19,752 bases of DNA from CAWAPS01 sp963783945. GTDB lineage: Bacteria > Actinomycetota > Acidimicrobiia > Acidimicrobiales > Palsa-688. Shown here piece after piece: positions 1-6,770 of this stretch. The position numbers and the translations under genes were made by a program. The stretch spans positions 1-19,752 of the forward strand of contig CAWAPS010000038.1 of assembly GCA_963783945.1 (NCBI GenBank), given 5' to 3'. How positions within the stretch are numbered: the stretch's first letter is position 1; the number at the start of each line of letters is the position of its first letter. Under the pieces are notes generated by a model, which saw only the letters and a program-made list of their open reading frames with translations, was not told where the DNA came from and ran no database searches.

Positions 1-2583
1 CCGCATGGCGACGGCCCAGATCCGGCGGGCCACCCGGCCGATCACGGTGTACTCGGGATCCATGCCGTTCGAGAAGAAGAACGAGAAGTTGGGCGCGAAA
101 TCGTCGACCGCCATGCCGCGACCGAGATAGGCCTCGACGTAGGTGAACCCGTTGGCCAGGGTGAAAGCCAGCTGGCTGATGGGGTTGGCCCCGGCCTCGG
201 CTATGTGGTAGCCGGAGATGGACACCGAGTAGAAATTGCGCACCTGGTTGGCGATGAACCACTCCTGCATGTCGGCCATCACCCGCAGCGAGAACTCGGT
301 CGAAAAGATGCAGGTGTTCTGACCCTGGTCCTCCTTGAGGATGTCGGCCTGCACCGTTCCCCGCACCTGGCGCAGGGTGGCGGCGCGCACTTCGGCCGCC
401 TCCTCGTTCGAAGGCCGCCGGCCCCGCTCGGCCTCGAAACGGACCAGCTGGTCGTCGATGGCGGCGTTGAAGAACATGGCCAGGATCGTCGGGGCCGGGC
501 CGTTGATCGTCATGGAGACCGAGGTCGTGGGATCGCACAGATCGAATCCGGCGTAGAGGGCCTTCATGTCCTCGAGGGTGGCGATCGAAACCCCGGAGTT
601 GCCCACCTTGCCGTATATGTCCGGGCGCAGATCGGGATCGAAGCCGTAGAGGGTCACCGAATCGAAGGCGGTCGATAACCGGGTGGCGGGCTGACCCTCC
701 GCCAGCAGGTGGAAGCGACGGTTGGTCCGGAAAGCGTCGCCTTCACCGGCGAACATGCGGGCCGGATCCTCGTTCTCCCGCTTGAATGGGAACACCCCGG
801 CGGTGTAGGGGAAGAATCCGGGCAGGTTCTCCGAGCGCAGCCAGCGCAGCAGCTCGCCGTCGTCCTCGAATCGGGGCAAGGCGACGCGGGGGACGGCGGT
901 CCCCGATAGCGAGTCCCGGGTCAGACCGGGGTCGCGGTACTCCGCCGCCCTGGCCGGCCAGTCGTCGAGCAGCTGCCGGCTGCCGGCGGTCAGTCTGGCG
1001 TCGGCCTGCGAGCCCAGGTCGGCGACGTCGGATGCGGGACGGTCCTCAGCCCGGAGCAGATCCTCGACCGCCCGCAGCTGCTGGCGCCGGCGGGCGATCG
1101 CCACCTCGGACGCCGTCTCCTCGTGGTAGCGGCGCACCGATTCGGCCACCTCGGCGAGGTAGCGGGTGCGCTCCGGCGGGACTATGGCGCGGCCCCGGCC
1201 CGACGTGCGCCCGGTGGCCGCGGGCAGGACCCCGGAGCCGATCTTCAACCCGAGGCCGGCCAGCCGGTCCCGTAGATGCTGGTAGAGAACGGTGACGCCT
1301 TCATCGGCGAAGCGGGAGGCGATCGTGCCGAACACGGGAAGATCCTCGAGGGCAACACCGGGATGCTCCCCGGACCGGGCCAGCTGGCGGCGGACGTCCC
1401 GCAGGGCGTCCTCGCCGCCCCGGCGCTCGAACTTGTTGATGGAGACGACATCTGCGAAGTCGAGCATGTCGATCTTCTCGAGCTGGGACGCCGCCCCGAA
1501 CTCAGGGGTCATCACGTACAAGGACAGATCGCTGTGGCCGGCCACGCTGGAGTCGCCCTGGCCGATGCCCGGCGTCTCCACGATCACCAAATCGAAACCG
1601 GCGGCCCGGCAGGCCGCGATGGCGTCGTCCAGGCAGTCGGGCAGCTCGCGGCCCGAGCCGCGTGTGGCGAAGGATCGGAAGAACACCCGAGCGCCGGCCA
1701 CCGGGCCGGGATCGATGGAGTTCATCCGGATGCGGTCGCCAAGGAGGGCCCCGCCCCCCTTGCGCCTGGTCGGATCGATGGCCAGCACGGCGACCTTGAG
1801 CTTGTCCTCCTGGTCGAGCCGGAACCTCCGCACGATCTCGTCGGTCAGAGACGACTTGCCCGAGCCTCCCGTTCCGGTGATGCCGAGTACCGGTGCCGGG
1901 TTGGCCGCGGCCGCGGTGAGAATCGCCTGGCGCGCCACCTCCTCGAGGTCTCCCTCCTCCGCCACCGTGAGGACCCGGGCCAGCACCCGCTGATCGCCGC
2001 CCAGGAGGCTGTCGACATCACCGGGGGCGAGCGGAGCAGCAGGGTGGTCGCACTCGGCGATGAGGGTGTTGACCATGGCCGCCAGCCCGAGAGACTGACC
2101 GTCCTGGGGGGAGAAGATCCGGGCCACCCCGTAGGCCTGAAGCTCGGCTATCTCGGCCGGGATGATGGTCCCGCCCCCACCTCCGTAGACCCTTATCCCG
2201 GGGCGCCCCTCCGCCCGCAGCCGGTCGACGAGATACTTGAAGTACTCGACGTGACCTCCCTGGTACGAGCTGACGGCGATGCCTTTGACGTCCTCCTGAA
2301 CGGCCGCCGTCACGACGTCGTCCACCGAACGGTTGTGGCCGAGATGGATGACCTCGGCCCCCTGGGCCTGCAGCAGCCGGCGCATGATGTTGATGGCAGC
2401 ATCGTGGCCGTCGAACAAGCTGGCGGCCGTCACGAAACGGACCGGGCGGGCCGGAACGTGGAGCGGCGCCAGGGCCTGCGGACTGGAGCCGGGCTGCCCG
2501 GGGGGCGGGGCGCTCGCCGCCGTCGAATCGGGGGGGGACGTCCTGGCCGTATCGGGGCCGGCGGCGGCAAAAACCGAGGTCAC
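1..2583 (-). CDS. icmF: Fused isobutyryl-CoA mutase IcmF, 3' end cut by window edge
   Basis: IcmF is an adenosylcobalamin enzyme that interconverts isobutyryl-CoA and n-butyryl-CoA, with a built-in G-protein chaperone. The reverse-strand frame is open for 861 codons to the window edge. In order it shows a Pro/Ala-rich leader (about residues 1-47), a B12-binding domain opening VRFVTAASLFDGHDAA (about 48-180), a MeaB/ArgK-like GTPase domain with P-loop GITGTGGSGKSS (about 230-245) followed by VAVLAIDPTRRKGGG and IVETPGIGQGDSG, a helical linker, and the mutase barrel (about 560 on) with STEFSLRVMADMQEW and NQVRNFYSVSISGYH. This B12-GTPase-mutase order is diagnostic of IcmF rather than of separate MCM subunits. 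The family is about 1,080 residues, so roughly 220 are missing to the left. GTG at 2583 or 2586 is the only start after an in-frame TAG. A related specificity such as pivalyl-CoA mutase cannot be excluded. Confidence 0.93.
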   Translation of the reverse strand, partial: MTSVFAAAGPDTARTSPPDSTAASAPPPGQPGSSPQALAPLHVPARPVRFVTAASLFDGHDAAINIMRRLLQAQGAEVIHLGHNRSVDDVVTAAVQEDVKGIAVSSYQGGHVEYFKYLVDRLRAEGRPGIRVYGGGGGTIIPAEIAELQAYGVARIFSPQDGQSLGLAAMVNTLIAECDHPAAPLAPGDVDSLLGGDQRVLARVLTVAEEGDLEEVARQAILTAAAANPAPVLGITGTGGSGKSSLTDEIVRRFRLDQEDKLKVAVLAIDPTRRKGGGALLGDRIRMNSIDPGPVAGARVFFRSFATRGSGRELPDCLDDAIAACRAAGFDLVIVETPGIGQGDSSVAGHSDLSLYVMTPEFGAASQLEKIDMLDFADVVSINKFERRGGEDALRDVRRQLARSGEHPGVALEDLPVFGTIASRFADEGVTVLYQHLRDRLAGLGLKIGSGVLPAATGRTSGRGRAIVPPERTRYLAEVAESVRRYHEETASEVAIARRRQQLRAVEDLLRAEDRPASDVADLGSQADARLTAGSRQLLDDWPARAAEYRDPGLTRDSLSGTAVPRVALPRFEDDGELLRWLRSENLPGFFPYTAGVFPFKRENEDPARMFAGEGDAFRTNRRFHLLAEGQPATRLSTAFDSVTLYGFDPDLRPDIYGKVGNSGVSIATLEDMKALYAGFDLCDPTTSVSMTINGPAPTILAMFFNAAIDDQLVRFEAERGRRPSNEEAAEVRAATLRQVRGTVQADILKEDQGQNTCIFSTEFSLRVMADMQEWFIANQVRNFYSVSISGYHIAEAGANPISQLAFTLANGFTYVEAYLGRGMAVDDFAPNFSFFFSNGMDPEYTVIGRVARRIWAVAMR

Positions 2584-2589
2584 CACAAG

Positions 2590-2618
2590 ATAATACTAGG
2601 ACGTCCTACTATTCGCAA
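2590..2618 (-). promoter_or_regulatory. icmF promoter, predicted leaderless
   Basis: On the minus strand a -35-like TTGCGA (2618-2613) is followed after exactly 17 bp by a -10-like TATTAT (2595-2590). Only three bases separate the -10 box from the tandem GTG GTG codons at 2586-2581. A start site 6-7 bases past the -10 falls at 2583-2584, on the GTG itself, and no Shine-Dalgarno is visible. This predicts a leaderless mRNA, a common form in actinobacteria. The AT-rich base content contrasts with the flanking coding DNA. Confidence 0.68.
2597..2608. promoter_or_regulatory. Palindromic operator copy 1 (TAGGACGTCCTA)
   Basis: A perfect 12-bp palindrome, TAGGACGTCCTA, lies wholly inside the 17-bp spacer between the predicted -35 and -10 boxes of icmF. 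With the bases that follow it forms a 15-bp direct repeat (TAGGACGTCCTACTA) shared with the second copy 22 bp away. The size and placement suit a TetR-type dimer repressing by steric block. The regulator is not in this window. Confidence 0.72.
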
Positions 2619-2630
2619 TAGGACGTCCTA
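2619..2630. promoter_or_regulatory. Palindromic operator copy 2 (TAGGACGTCCTA)
   Basis: A second perfect copy of TAGGACGTCCTA lies immediately upstream of the icmF -35 box. Its centre is 22 bp from that of copy 1, close to two helical turns, so two dimers would sit on the same face of the DNA. The repeat identity extends to 15 bp (2597-2611 and 2619-2633). I saw no other full copy in the window, so control seems specific to icmF here. Confidence 0.72.
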
Positions 2631-2633
2631 CTA

Positions 2634-3025
2634 AATTGATGCGCATGATCGGTGTGAACCTCACATCTTCGATCGGCCGGCCCTGGTCCGGAATCCCGTA
2701 GTGCTCCTGTGTTCTGGGTGCTTGATAACCGTGGGCTTCGAGGTGGGCGATGTGGCGTTGGGTCTGGCGTTTATTTCATAACCCTCATGCGGCCCCAAAG
2801 GCCATGGAATCTCGTAGGCATTTTGTGTTCTCGTAGTACAATCGCACGTTTTACGTGCAGTTTGACACCGAGAATCCAAAGTGCCTACGGGAAATTCCGG
2901 CATTTGGGGCACAGGGATCCCGCAGGCTCAAGGGAGCGAGCCCGGCCCCGCCCGGTCGAGCCCGGCGCGCCCCGCTGCGCCTCAAAATCGGTCTCATCGC
3001 TTAAAAGGTGCCACTCCCGGCTACC
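2634..3025. other. Non-coding gap between mscR end and icmF promoter
   Basis: About 390 bases lie between the icmF operators and the mscR stop, and no convincing gene is present. The left part (to about 2790) and the palindrome at 2792-2910 are clearly richer in A/T than the surroundings. The right part (2911-3010) is G/C-rich and has a 10-bp direct repeat, CGAGCCCGGC, at 2937 and 2957. Open frames crossing the gap have no recognisable domain. No strong terminator was found directly downstream of mscR. Confidence 0.6.
2792..2910. repeat. 119-bp imperfect palindrome (MITE/ERIC-like hairpin)
   Basis: The sequence is a long imperfect palindrome centred on base 2851. Matching arm segments are GCCCCAAA (2792-2799) with TTTGGGGC (2903-2910), GGAAT with ATTCC, CGTAGGCA (2813-2820) with TGCCTACG (2882-2889), TTCTCG with CGAGAA, and an inner GCACGT-TTT-ACGTGC (2844-2858). 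Roughly three quarters of positions pair once small offset bulges are allowed. Size and architecture resemble ERIC-type intergenic palindromes or a miniature inverted-repeat element. A structured RNA is the alternative. No transposase or clear target duplication is visible. Confidence 0.72.
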
Positions 3026-4111
3026 TCAGATGACGACGACGGAGCGGAGAACCTCGCCCCGCTGCATGCGGCCGAATGCTTCCTCCACGTCGCCGATCCC
3101 GATGATCTCGCTCACGAAACCGTCCAGATCGAAGCGGCCGGACCGGTACAGATCGATGAGCATCGGAAAGTCCCGGGATGGTAGGCAGTCCCCGTACCAC
3201 GACGACTTCAGCGCCCCGCCCCGCCCGAACAGCTCGATGAGAGGTAGTTCGATGGTCATGGACGGGTCAGGGACGCCGACCTGGACGAGGGTGCCCGCAT
3301 GGTCCCGGGCGAAGAACGCCTGGCGGTAGGTTTCGGGCCGGCCCACCGCCTCGATGACCACGTCGGCTCCGAAACCGTCGGTCAGCGCCTTGATCGCTTC
3401 GACCGGATCCTGCTCGGAAGCGTTGACCGTATGGGTCGCCCCGAACCCCCGGGCCCATTCGAGCTTGCGGTCGTCAACGTCGACCGCGATGACCATCCGA
3501 GCCCCGGCCACGGACGACCCGGCGATGGCGGCGTTACCGACGCCTCCGCACCCGATGACGGCGACAGAGTGGCCCCGGCTGACCCCTCCGGTGTTCACCG
3601 CCGCCCCGAATCCGGCCATGATCCCGCACCCGATGAGACCCGCCGCCTCCGGCCGGGCCGCGGGGTCCACCTTCACCGCCTGGCCGGCAGCCACGAGGGT
3701 CTTCTCGACGAAGGCCCCGATTCCGAGGGCCGGCGACAGCGGGGTGCCGTCGGCCAAGGTCATGGGCTGAGCCGCGTTGGCGCTGTCGAAGCAATACCAC
3801 GGCCGGCCGCGAACGCAGGACCGGCATTGCCCGCACGGGGCCCGCCAGGCCAGGATCACGTAATCGCCGGGCGCCACATTGGTCACCCCCTCGCCGACGG
3901 CTTCGACCGTGCCGGCGGCCTCGTGGCCGAGGAGAAAGGGGAAGTCGTCGTTGATGGCGCCCTCGCGATAGTGGAGGTCGGTGTGGCAGACCCCGCACGC
4001 CTGGACCCTGACCAGGGCCTCGCCCGGCCCGGGATCGGGCACCAGAACCGTCTCGAGGCGGACCGCCGCCCCCTTGGCCCCCGCTATCACGCCGCGAACC
4101 TCGTGGGCCAT
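3026..4111 (-). CDS. mscR: S-(hydroxymethyl)mycothiol dehydrogenase
   Basis: A zinc- and NAD-dependent medium-chain dehydrogenase that oxidises the formaldehyde-mycothiol adduct, and can reduce S-nitrosomycothiol, in the cytosol. The 361-residue length equals that of mycobacterial MscR, and long stretches match what I recall of that protein, including the DPGPGEALV, PFLLGHEAAG, NTGGV and GGALKSSWYGDCLP segments. Catalytic zinc ligands are C42 (GVCHTD) and H63-E64 (GHEAAG). The structural zinc cysteines are C93, C96, C99 and C107. The Rossmann motif is VIGCGGVGNAA at about 185-195. Its ATG overlaps the stop of the upstream E1 gene by one base (TGATG), so translation is probably coupled. The presence of MscR implies mycothiol synthesis in the host. 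General alcohol dehydrogenase activity is the alternative. Confidence 0.92.
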   Translation of the reverse strand: MAHEVRGVIAGAKGAAVRLETVLVPDPGPGEALVRVQACGVCHTDLHYREGAINDDFPFLLGHEAAGTVEAVGEGVTNVAPGDYVILAWRAPCGQCRSCVRGRPWYCFDSANAAQPMTLADGTPLSPALGIGAFVEKTLVAAGQAVKVDPAARPEAAGLIGCGIMAGFGAAVNTGGVSRGHSVAVIGCGGVGNAAIAGSSVAGARMVIAVDVDDRKLEWARGFGATHTVNASEQDPVEAIKALTDGFGADVVIEAVGRPETYRQAFFARDHAGTLVQVGVPDPSMTIELPLIELFGRGGALKSSWYGDCLPSRDFPMLIDLYRSGRFDLDGFVSEIIGIGDVEEAFGRMQRGEVLRSVVVI

Positions 4112-6252
4112 CAGTACTCCAGCACCCGGCGGGCGCCGGCCACGATGTCGTCGACCTGAGGCAGGATGGCCCGCTCGAGGGTCGGCTCATAGGCCACATG
4201 AGTATCGGTCGCCCCGACCCGGCTGACCGGGGCGTCAAGGTCGCCGAAGCAGTGCTCGGCCGCCCAGGCCGCCACCTCGGCCCCGAACCCGCACGTGAGA
4301 ACGTCCTCGTGCACGACCAGGATCCGCCCGGTCCGGGCCACCTGGTCGGCGATGAGCTCCTTGTCCCACGGGATCAACGAACGAAGGTCGATCACTTGCA
4401 CAGACACCCCTTCCTCCCGCTCGAGGGTAGCCGCGGCCTGTTTGCTCTTCTCAACGGTGGCCCCCCATGTCACGATCGTGAGCTCGTCTCCGTCCACCGC
4501 GATGCGGCCCTTCCCGAACGGCACCTGGAAGGCCCGGGCGGGGAAGGGATCCCGGGTGTACGGCTGGCGCAGCAGATGCTTGTGCTCGAGGAACAGAACC
4601 GGGTCCTCCGCCTGCAACGCCGTCCTGAGCAGCCCGACGGCGTCGGAGGCGCGGGACGGCATGACGATGGTGAGCCCGGGGACGTGGGCGAAGATGGACT
4701 CGCCGCTCTGCGAATGCCAGATAGCGCCACCCGCCAGGTATCCGCCGATCGGCACCCTCAGCACCATCGGACACTTGAACGCCCCATTGGAGCGCCAGCG
4801 GATGGTGGCCGCCTCGGTCTTGATCTGCTGGGTCGCCGTCCAGATGTAATCGAAGAATTGCACCTCCGGAATCGGCCGCAGGCCCCGCAGCGCCTGGCCC
4901 ACGGCGCGTCCCACGATGTTGGCCTCGGCCAGCGGGGTGTTGTAGCACCGGGCCAGGCCGAAGTCGCGCTGCAGCCCGTGCGTGGTGCCGAAGACACCGC
5001 CCTTTCCGTCCACTTGGGCCAGCACCGCCTCGCGGGCATCGGCGACGTCCTCTCCGAACACCCGAATGCGCTCGTCCTCCTCCATCTGCTCGTGGAGGGT
5101 GCGCCTGATGGCCTCGCCCAGGGCGACCACCTCGCCGGCACCGTCGTCGGCCCGCTCCGCTTCGGGCGGGACGAAGGGGAGGTCGACCACGTTCTCGGTC
5201 ACCGAAGCGGGATCGGGTCGGGGGGCGGCCAGGGCGGCCCGGGCCGCGTCGATCACGATCTGGCGGGCTTCCTCCCGGAGGGCGGCGATCTCGTCGGGGC
5301 TGAACACCCCGCCATCCACCAGGGCCGCCGCCATCAGCGTGAGGGGGTCCCGGGCCTGCTCCCGTGAGAGCTCCTCGGTGGAACGGTACTTGCTCTGGGT
5401 ATCGGCAGCCGAGTGCGAATAGGGCCTCGTCACCTGGGCGTGGACCAGGGCGGGGCCCACCCCGGCGCGCACACCGGCCACTATTTCCCTCCCCCGCTCC
5501 CGTACCTCGAAGTAGTCGCACCCGTCGATCGAATGGACCTGCAAGCCTCGGAACCCCCCGACCAGCTCGGAAACCGGAGCGGGCGCCTGGTCGGCCGACG
5601 GGACGGATATGGCGAAGCCGTTGTCGGCCACCACATACAGGACGGGGAGGTGCAGGGTGCACGCGGTGTTGAGGCTCTCCCAGAACTCCCCCTCGGAAGT
5701 GGCCCCCTCACCGAGCGACACATAGGTGAGCTCGTCTCCGTAGGCCACGCAGCCGGGCAGGGTGCGCCTCGATATGTATCGGGCGGCTTCGGCGCAACCG
5801 ACGGCAGGAAGGCACTGGCTCCCGGTCGCGCTGGACTCGGTGACCACGTTCAACCGGACGTTTCCCCAATGGCAGGGCATCTGGCGCCCGCCGGACGCCG
5901 GGTCCGCCGACGACCCCACCGCTTCGAGCAGGATCTCCAGCGGGGTGACTCCGAGCGAAAGCACGAGCGCCCGGTCTCGGTAGTAGGGAAAGAACCAGTC
6001 GTAGCCCGGCCTCAGATAACGGCCCAGACCGAGCAGGAGAGCCTCGTGGCCCGCCCCCGATATCTGGAAAAAGACCCGGCTCTGCTTCTGCAGGGCGATC
6101 TCCCGGTCGTCCAGGTACCGCGATACCCACGCCAGCCGGAAGTCCTCGCGCAACTCGTCCACGGGCACGCCCCGGAACGTCCCGCCGGGGCCGGCGACGC
6201 CCGGGTGCGGGATCGCGGACGCGATCGCGTCGGAGGTGGTCGGTGCAACCAT
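4111..6252 (-). CDS. Fused 2-oxoacid dehydrogenase E1 alpha/beta (branched-chain type)
   Basis: A thiamine-diphosphate E1 that decarboxylates branched-chain 2-oxoacids and passes the acyl group to an E2 lipoyl partner. The 713-residue protein joins both subunits. The alpha half (about 1-355) has FPYYRDRAL, the ThDP motif GEGATSEGEF (181-190) with ADNGF (209-213), and the loop RPYSHSAADTQSKYR. The beta half (about 370-713) has VFGEDVADAREAV, NTPLAEANIVGRAVG, PEVQFFDYIW and VVHEDVLTCGFGAEVAA. The first motif residue pattern is GEG instead of the usual GDG, which I recall as typical of this fused class. I chose the ATG at 6252 because the 39 upstream codons are low-complexity and overlap the previous gene. 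No E2 or E3 gene lies nearby. It is start-stop coupled to mscR. A pyruvate-type substrate is possible. Confidence 0.9.
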   Translation of the reverse strand: MVAPTTSDAIASAIPHPGVAGPGGTFRGVPVDELREDFRLAWVSRYLDDREIALQKQSRVFFQISGAGHEALLLGLGRYLRPGYDWFFPYYRDRALVLSLGVTPLEILLEAVGSSADPASGGRQMPCHWGNVRLNVVTESSATGSQCLPAVGCAEAARYISRRTLPGCVAYGDELTYVSLGEGATSEGEFWESLNTACTLHLPVLYVVADNGFAISVPSADQAPAPVSELVGGFRGLQVHSIDGCDYFEVRERGREIVAGVRAGVGPALVHAQVTRPYSHSAADTQSKYRSTEELSREQARDPLTLMAAALVDGGVFSPDEIAALREEARQIVIDAARAALAAPRPDPASVTENVVDLPFVPPEAERADDGAGEVVALGEAIRRTLHEQMEEDERIRVFGEDVADAREAVLAQVDGKGGVFGTTHGLQRDFGLARCYNTPLAEANIVGRAVGQALRGLRPIPEVQFFDYIWTATQQIKTEAATIRWRSNGAFKCPMVLRVPIGGYLAGGAIWHSQSGESIFAHVPGLTIVMPSRASDAVGLLRTALQAEDPVLFLEHKHLLRQPYTRDPFPARAFQVPFGKGRIAVDGDELTIVTWGATVEKSKQAAATLEREEGVSVQVIDLRSLIPWDKELIADQVARTGRILVVHEDVLTCGFGAEVAAWAAEHCFGDLDAPVSRVGATDTHVAYEPTLERAILPQVDDIVAGARRVLEY

Positions 6253-6274
6253 ATTTTTCCGATGGTACGGCCGG

Positions 6275-6760
6275 TCAGGCGGGTTGCGTGACCATGAGGG
6301 CGAAGGCGCCGACAAACAGGACATCGCACGCGGCCGACGCCCACATGAGCCGGCGCCCGGCGACCCCAAGGGCCGGGCCGGAGGGCGACCCTCGGATCAC
6401 TTTTTCCGCCGGCCTGACCACGACGATCAGAGCGACCGCGGCCGCCATCCACATCACCAGCCCAGCAATCACCCACACGTCGCCGAAGTCGGCACCCGAC
6501 GGGCGCAAGGCCAGCGCGGCCACGCCGAAGACCGGTACGGCCAGGATCAGCAGTTCCGCCCAGCCGCGCGAGTGGAAGTACCGGGTCGTCTCCTCCCGGG
6601 AGGCCCGCTGGTCGGGATGGCGGATCGCCGCCCCGTAGACCCCGCTGATGGCGACCGAGCCGAACCCGACCACCGCACACACCACATGGAGGACCAGCAG
6701 CACGTCGAAGATGCCGGCGTGGCCCGACGCGGCCGCGACCAGGGTCAGAGGCGGGGCCAA
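6275..6760 (-). CDS. Small four-helix membrane protein, DUF2269-like
   Basis: A predicted inner-membrane protein of 161 residues with four hydrophobic segments (about 18-40, 69-87, 96-116 and 137-157). The pattern LHVVCAVVGFGS near the first helix and the HSRGW..LL motif before the second resemble the DUF2269 group of uncharacterised membrane proteins. No catalytic or transport motif is recognised. The start is uncertain. TTG at 6760 lies 10 bases after the FadD stop and is preceded by an AGGG-like site, whereas the longer frame back to 6853 would overlap fadD by some 80 bases with a non-hydrophobic, Arg-rich leader. It sits 22 bases ahead of the E1 gene, so it is probably co-transcribed with it. 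Confidence 0.68.
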   Translation of the reverse strand: MAPPLTLVAAASGHAGIFDVLLVLHVVCAVVGFGSVAISGVYGAAIRHPDQRASREETTRYFHSRGWAELLILAVPVFGVAALALRPSGADFGDVWVIAGLVMWMAAAVALIVVVRPAEKVIRGSPSGPALGVAGRRLMWASAACDVLFVGAFALMVTQPA

Positions 6761-6770
6761 GAAGCCCTGG

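Noticed and set aside
1276..2634. Long plus-strand open frame of about 450 codons opposite icmF
   Set aside because: It is antisense to the clearly homologous IcmF coding sequence, has no recognisable domain, and is the expected shadow of high-GC codon bias.
2661..2912. Minus-strand short frames in the gap, including a piece reading RHIAHLEAHGY that faintly recalls transposase C-termini
   Set aside because: The match is too short, a stop lies just upstream in that frame, and no terminal repeats or other transposase motifs are present.
2937..2966. Direct repeat CGAGCCCGGC, two copies 20 bp apart
   Set aside because: Such G/C strings recur by chance at this composition, and no associated structure was found.
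2709..3329. Plus-strand frame of 206 codons across the mscR 3' end
   Set aside because: It runs through the 119-bp palindrome and antisense to mscR, and its composition is not protein-like.
4198..5367. Plus-strand frame of 389 codons opposite the E1 gene
   Set aside because: It is antisense to a strongly homologous enzyme, with no motif of its own.
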